DNA of 64,000 nt. Origin: Icerya purchasi. Taxonomy: Eukaryota; Arthropoda; Insecta; Hemiptera; Monophlebidae. The first letter of the stretch is position 1; the number at the start of each line of letters is the position of its first letter. A program made the position numbers and the translations under genes. Below the pieces are notes generated by a model. It was not told the DNA's origin and made no database searches. It worked only from the letters and a program-made list of their open reading frames with translations. The DNA lies in the NCBI GenBank assembly GCA_039619475.1, contig CM077115.1, positions 400,926,557 through 400,990,556 of the forward strand. The letters are read 5' to 3'. Shown piece after piece: positions 58,887-64,000 of the stretch.

Positions 58887-60999
58887 TTTGAAAATTCCCA
58901 ACAAATTCATTCGAAAATTTTAACAAGTTCGTACTTGTATTCTTTTTTTTTTCACGAAAGGCGACACCACTATAATAATATCGGCTAGCATCTGATCTTT
59001 TTGTATAAAATATTATTCGATACATATCTCTTAATCAAGAAGCTTATTTCAATGTCGGTAAAAAAAGTACAGCGATGGGTCTTTCGTTCAGAAGGGATTA
59101 TTACTCCGAAGGTTTATGTTAACGTTATTTAAAAGGGCATTAATTATTTTCATACTTTTTTGATTAAATTCCGGTGTGAAATATTAAATATAATTATTAA
59201 AATGATGTTCTGTATATGTTCTCATAATAAAAATATGCGCCAGATAAGTGTCCGCTTATTTTTAATCATTCTAAATCCCCATTGATCGGTCTCCGGTACG
59301 CTACTGAGTGTATTTATTGCATTTTAGTAAAATACGTTCTACGATGACAGAAGTGAATGATTAAGTCGAAGATTCTTGATAAACGATATTGCGAGTGCGA
59401 AAAGCAAATTATTTGCTTCCGTTATAATTACTCCTGATCTTATCATAAATGCGTATTTTGATCCTTCGGACGAATGATAAAGTTCTGTATAATTTTTATA
59501 GAAGAGTCGATTTTAACTGCAGTCACTTATTAATTTACAGTTTGAGTAGCGAATTCTCACTGTTGCCTACTGAATGCCACACAAATGACGAATTTCATTA
59601 ATAGCGTAAAATTACTATCCGTGAAATATTCATAATGATTTACAATGTACTCGGGCTTTTTAGCCTGAAAAATTTTGGGCAAATCCTCAGCCATAAAAAA
59701 CCCTTCCGTTACAGCAGAATATTACACCTAATCGATACAAAAAACGTTACATGATTTTTCACACTATCCTCGGTGTAGTAATAACGACCGACCGCATTTG
59801 TTTTTCGAAGGTTCCGGATGTCCGCTAGTCGGGTGAACCTTTTTCCTTACTTCTGCGTATTAAGTTAATCTGATACCTTCATGACGCGCAATATACGGAA
59901 GGACTTTTTTGATGATTTGGGTGATTTTTAAATCGTATCGACAAACATCGCGCACACTTCGAGAGGTTTTGTCGCCGTGGCCGCTTCTTACAAGAGATGG
60001 CATCTCATATCTTCCGATTTTCAGCATTTATTATTGAATCTCATAAGTTTCCGTTTAACATACGTAATCGTTTCCAGACTTTTTTCCCTGCAGCGGAAAG
60101 CCCTTACATTTTCCTCGTGGCCGAGCGCAACAATTCCACTTTCGCCCACCTTATCCCTGTACTACCGTTCTTCTTCCGAGGTTGTCAGCTTTCGTTGTTT
60201 TTCTTTGTTCCGCTCTGATTACAAGCGTTATCTGTTTTTCAACCTGGCCCAGTTCGCCGCGAGGTATCATCAGCGAAAACAAAAGAATATTCCTTTTCAC
60301 TGTTTTCATATTGACATCGATTAACGCGTTACTCTTTAAGCCTTTTAAGAGCTTTCGACTTTATTATTTAAATTATCAAATGCCTATTTCACCGTATTCT
60401 TGATTTTCTTTTCCATCACCGACATCATTAGTGATGCCCCCCCCCCAGCTTTATAACTAAATTCTCCATTATTTTTCCACCTCCTCGCCGTTAATATTGC
60501 GATCCTCACATCCCTCAACTCGTGTAAATTTTCTTTCTCAGTATACCCTCATATCCGCGGTTAATGGTTCCGCGCCATGCAGCGGATACGTGAAACAGCG
60601 GATAGTAGAGAACATTAAGCTTAATGCGTTACATACTACACATACAGACGTTTACAGTACCTGTATAAGTACACCATGTATAATGTTAAAAATTATTACA
60701 GTAAATGGTACTTATTTACATTATTATGATTGTGTGCTCATCATAATCACGTTCTGTACTCTATTTTTCTCATTCATATTGTCCAGTTTGATACATATTA
60801 TGATGATTGTGGAACGACAACCGATGACACAATATTTTTATGATTTTTTTGAAAATTATTTAATTTCAAGTTATTTAATTTTTTCGTATGTATGTGCTGC
60901 GTACAATACGCTACAATTTGTACTTCATAAAATGAATTAGTACGTATAATAAAAAGTATGAAAAGTTGAAATTCGGAACAAGAAAACTTTAGTCACAAA
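58887..60999. other. No recognisable gene
   Basis: 59970-60500 is pyrimidine-rich on the plus strand and gives several overlapping frames (up to 115 codons) without motifs. A 147-codon frame at 60497-60940 is rich in I/Y/L codons and has two hydrophobic runs but no recognisable family. A poly(C) run lies at about 60438-60446. Confidence 0.4.
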
Positions 61000-61019
61000 C
61001 ATGTTCATCTGAAAGTGGA

Positions 61020-61385
61020 ATGGGCTCTCAGTGTTTGGTAAAAGTTCCGTCACGAAGATATGAATATAATCTAATTCATAGGCAACTACGCCAGTCTATC
61101 ATTCAATATAATAATAATAAATATATCAAATTTTTCTCTTCATTAAATGCTGAGGATTTATCAGTTTGGACAACAACTAAGGCATACTTAAAGAAAAAGC
61201 CAAGACAAGTACCGATAAGAAAATCAAATGGAGAGTGGGCCAAGACAGAAAAGGAAAGGGCTGCTACTTTCGCCGAACATATTTATAATACCCTTCAGAC
61301 TCACGTGGACTTAAAGGACGATTACAACAGTTCCATAGTCCAACAGTACTTAGAGGCGCCGGTTCAACTTACGTTACCAACCAAA
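61020..61385 (+). pseudogene. Jockey-like ORF2 linker region upstream of RT
   Basis: Open frame reading NLIHRQLRQSIIQYNNNKYI and then LSVWTTTKAYLKKKPRQVPI and EWAKTEKERAATFAEHIYN. This is the region that links the endonuclease and RT domains in Jockey-type ORF2 proteins (N-x-L-x-x-x-L-R ... W...P-I-x-x-x-x-G-x-W...K-A-x-x-F-A-x-H). The endonuclease is absent. Around 61380-61390 the homology leaves this frame: a net one-base indel near acataaggg separates LTLPTKH from REVQRKIAQLRPRKTPGKDE. The ATG at 61020 is probably not an initiator. Confidence 0.82.
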
Positions 61386-62775
61386 CATAAGGGAAGTTCA
61401 AAGAAAGATTGCCCAGCTACGGCCAAGAAAAACTCCAGGAAAGGATGAAATAACGGGTGAAATAGTAAAACGGTTACCACCCAAAAGCATATTATTGTTA
61501 ACCTACATATACAATTCGATTTTACGACTTGGGTATTATCCGGAAGCATGGAAAGAATCCATTATTCTGATGATACCAAAACCAAACAAAGATCCAGCAA
61601 AGCCCTCTTCTTACAGACCTATAAGTCTGCTGCCTGTTCTATCGAAAGTATTCGAGATGCTATTGAAGGACCGCATACTCACATCAATAACTACTAGTAA
61701 ATTAATTCCGAACTACCAGTTTGGATTCCGGGCAAAACACTCAACAATTCAACAGATTCATCGAATAGTTGATCGTATATCGGCGGCATTCGAAAAGAAG
61801 CAGTACTGCAACGCAGTTCTCCTGGATGTAGAACAGGCATTCGATAGAGTGTGGCATGATGGCCTTCTATTCAAACTCAGAGGGAACATAAATAATAATG
61901 TATACTCAGTACTCCAGTCTTATCTAGCAAATAGAATCTTCCGAATTAAAATTAATACTACATTGTCAGATAGGTTTAAAGTACGAGCGTCAGTTCCGCA
62001 GGGAAGTATATTAGGACCGCTTTTGTATACTATATATACCGCAGATATCCCGGTAATGAATTCAACGGTACTTGGAACATTTGCTGATGATACTTGCATA
62101 TTGGCTAAGCATGAAAATCCAGTTTATGCATCAGCGCTCATACAAGAACACTTAGATAAAATAGTTGTATGGGCAAATAAATGGAAAATTAAGATAAATC
62201 ATGATAAAAGTCAGCAAATTACCTTTACGTTAAACAAGGGTACCTGTCCACCCGTGAAGATAAATTATGATTTCTTACCTCCGGTTCAGAGTATTAAATA
62301 CTTAGGAGTAATTATGGACCAGCGACTAACATGGCAGCCTCACATAACACACGTGAGAAATAAGATAGCAACAAGAATGGCCATACTAAAAAGATTTTTC
62401 GATGCACGATCGACTGTGAAGCTGTCCTGCAGGCGTCTCATATACTTGGCGGTTATAGCTCCCATATGGAGGTATGGTATTGAGGTGTACGGATCGGCAG
62501 CTAGAAGTAACATCAATAAAATCCAACAGCTACAGTCGAAGATTCTCCGTAGAATAGTTGGAGCTCCATACTTTGTTTCTAATGACACATTACATAATGA
62601 TCTGCACGTTCCTTATGTTCATGAGTACTATGCTGAGCAGTATAGAAAATTCTTTGAAAAGCTGCCAGACAGTGGTAATATCAACGTGGTCAGCATGTAT
62701 CACCAGGATCTTCCAGGCGTTCCAAAAAGAAGGCTAAGAAGGAAGTGGTGCCGGGATGTATTAAATCATAGCTAA
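61386..62775 (+). pseudogene. Jockey-like ORF2 reverse transcriptase (frameshifted copy)
   Basis: Continues in the shifted frame from REVQRKIAQLRPRKTPGKDE without a stop to 62775. In order: YYPEAWKESIILMIPKPNKD and SSYRPISLLPVLSKVFEMLL (RT motifs 0-1); NYQFGFRAKHSTIQQIHRI (motif 2); VLLDVEQAFDRVWHDGL (motif A); SVPQGSILGPLLYTIYTADI (motif B); GTFADDTCIL (motif C, both Asp present, 62079-62090); WANKWKIKINHDKSQQITF (motif D); and SIKYLGVIMDQRLTW (motif E). The thumb follows with RRLIYLAVIAPIWRYGIEVY and LRRIVGAPYFVSNDTLHNDL. No RNase H, as is usual for Jockey. The RT core is intact, but the upstream frameshift and missing endonuclease make the copy dead. Confidence 0.9.
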
Positions 62776-63211
62776 CGATGGAGTACATACCAGAGCTGTT
62801 GCAGAAATAGTGCAAGCAGGCTCTCCCTACCTCAACAACGCACATGGTGTAGGGTAGGGGTATCAATGATACTGAACAATGCAGTGGAGGTAAGTAATAA
62901 GCGCCGTGTTCGTAAATAGTAAACTGAAAAAAAAAAAAAAAGGACCAGGTCCTGCGCTCTCCTCATCTGACCCATGTGCGTGGAGTAGAGTGGGATTATC
63001 GGTAACGGCGAGATCCTTTACGGTAGAAATAGATATTAAGATTAGATTAAGAGTTATACATAGTTAAAGTAATAATATTATAATTACTACTGTCAATGCT
63101 GTCACACCTCGATGGGGGTGATCAGTATAGAGTTATTGATTTATATTTAAGTATTGTTTAAAAAGAACTGTAGCGTCGCCAATAGTGGCCTAAGGGCTGG
63201 AGTGGTGTTTT

Positions 63212-63235
63212 AAAAAAAAAAAAAAAAAAAAAAAA
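63212..63235 (+). repeat. Poly(A) tail of the 61 kb element
   Basis: Twenty-four A following ggctggagtggtgtttt. It defines the 3' end of the element. Confidence 0.9.
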
Positions 63236-63533
63236 TCGGTCTATTAATCTCGATGATTTAGACGACGTTAATGAGACAGGGGATCTTCAATGACACTTTT
63301 TGTTTTACTTGAAAAAAAATTATGGTAAGGGTTTTTTTTAGTCGCGTCGTGACAAACCGCGGATACCAGAACCGTGGATACGAGGGCACCACTGCATATA
63401 AACCTGTATTCTATTCCATAATTTTCTGCAGTTGTTCTTTTCTTTCAGTGGCTATAAGACATTGCCCCGCTGCATAGCTAATTTCGTCATCCGTTTTATT
63501 CGAATTTTTTCTATACACACGCACCTTTTTTTA

Positions 63534-63573
<40 letters not shown>

Positions 63574-64000
63574 TGTAGTGAGTAATCTTGGCCAAAGCGG
63601 ACCCCTCCTTGTCGTACGTCACTTTCGAATAGTTTCTAAATATTTCGCGTTTATCTTAATTTTTGTATTTTGTTTCCAATATACACAGATTTTTAATCTC
63701 TATTATATCTTATGTCTGTACAGTCATTCCACACAAGCTATTCAATCCTAAAGTAAACAACGACCCCTAGTTCGAGCACAACTCTTGTGTTTTCGAGAAA
63801 GCGCCATAATACAGGACTAACGGAAAAACCGCCATTTTCATTAACGCCCTAGAATTTGTTGTGTTAGAATTTTAGGTCTCATATTTTAAATGCGAAAATT
63901 GCATCACATTTATTCAATTCTAAATAATAATAGTTCGTGAAAAATAACGTGAAGGAAATCAAATTTTCCGATCTAGAACTGGTCACATTTTGGCGCCGAA
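63236..64000. other. AT-rich flank without recognisable gene
   Basis: Only a microsatellite (listed separately) and motif-free short frames. Confidence 0.45.
63535..63573. repeat. (TA)n(TG)n compound microsatellite
   Basis: A short TA run passes into about 14 TG units. Confidence 0.93.

Larger units (their letters stand above)
61000..63235 (+). mobile_element. Jockey-like non-LTR retrotransposon, 5'-truncated, with poly(A)
   Basis: Contains the linker between endonuclease and RT, the whole RT, a natural ORF2 stop (62775), a 3' UTR of about 435 bp and about 24 A (63212-63235). The family differs from the 39.2 kb element: different C-terminus (RRLRRKWCRDVLNHS) and an unrelated UTR. The 3' UTR holds an internal A-run (62928-62941), a perfect AGGACC-A-GGTCCT palindrome (62941-62953) and an inverted pair cgcacatgg / ccatgtgcg (62839-62847 and 62972-62980) able to form a stem. 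The sequence after the tail (tcggtctattaatctcg) is not repeated near 61 kb, so the target duplication is lost or the 5' end lies elsewhere. Confidence 0.85.

Noticed and set aside
59977..60403. Three overlapping frames of 73-115 codons
   Set aside because: The pyrimidine-rich strand gives open frames in several registers; none has a motif and family T signatures are absent.
60497..60940. 147-codon frame with hydrophobic runs
   Set aside because: AT-rich codons produce I/Y/L/F runs; no family recognised and no start context or neighbouring exon.
62928..62941. Internal A-run as a possible element end
   Set aside because: The 3' UTR-like sequence continues to a longer terminal A-tail at 63212; no duplication flanks the internal run.

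Overview
This window looks like a gene-poor, AT-rich, repeat-dominated stretch of an arthropod nuclear genome, most likely an insect. The evidence is the repeat content. There are several Jockey-type and RNase H-bearing (I/LOA-like) non-LTR retrotransposon remnants, fold-back (hairpin) elements, abundant (TA)n, (TG)n and (ATT)n microsatellites, and two repeat types whose ends I recognise as common in arthropod genomes. I found no convincing host gene, tRNA, rRNA or CRISPR array, and nothing bacterial. The species cannot be named from this sequence.

Layout. Positions 1-825 hold the minus-strand remnant of a Jockey-type reverse transcriptase (RT) cut by the window edge. 2.2-5.1 kb holds two decayed copies of a family I call family T, an RNase H-bearing non-LTR family with a pyrimidine-rich coding strand. 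8.9-9.35 kb is a long near-perfect hairpin element between 11-bp direct repeats. 11.57-12.8 kb has a minus-strand RNase H-type non-LTR remnant next to a dispersed repeat that recurs at 27.4-27.9 kb. 15.3-16.35 kb has two tandem copies of a (TA)n-bounded repeat with GC hairpins, with a third inverted copy at 32.57-32.82 kb. 20.6-22.45 kb is the longest family T copy (RT thumb, RNase H, C-terminal domain, 3' tail). 26.76-27.16 kb and 29.29-29.50 kb are further inverted-repeat elements. 30.9-32.3 kb holds arthropod-type repeat ends. 34.6-35.3 kb is another minus-strand RNase H-type remnant.

The best preserved insertion is at 39.2-40.6 kb: a 5'-truncated Jockey-like RT with an open frame, a poly(A) tail and a perfect 16-bp target-site duplication. 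40.6-54.4 kb is essentially featureless AT-rich DNA with one potential G-quadruplex and one (ATT)n array. 54.4-58.9 kb holds three more family T 3' fragments, one nested exactly inside a palindromic repeat. 61.0-63.2 kb is a second, longer Jockey-like element with one clear frameshift.

The coding sequences do not form pathways or operons. They are dead or truncated copies of self-copying elements, and the biology here is the history of insertions. No novel cellular system was found. The observations most worth following are the nested insertion at 58.45 kb, the multi-copy family T, the (TA)n-bounded hairpin repeat, a repeated CGAAAC..GTCGG motif that weakly resembles hammerhead-ribozyme-bearing repeats, and a dispersed repeat whose two copies keep the same short reading frame.
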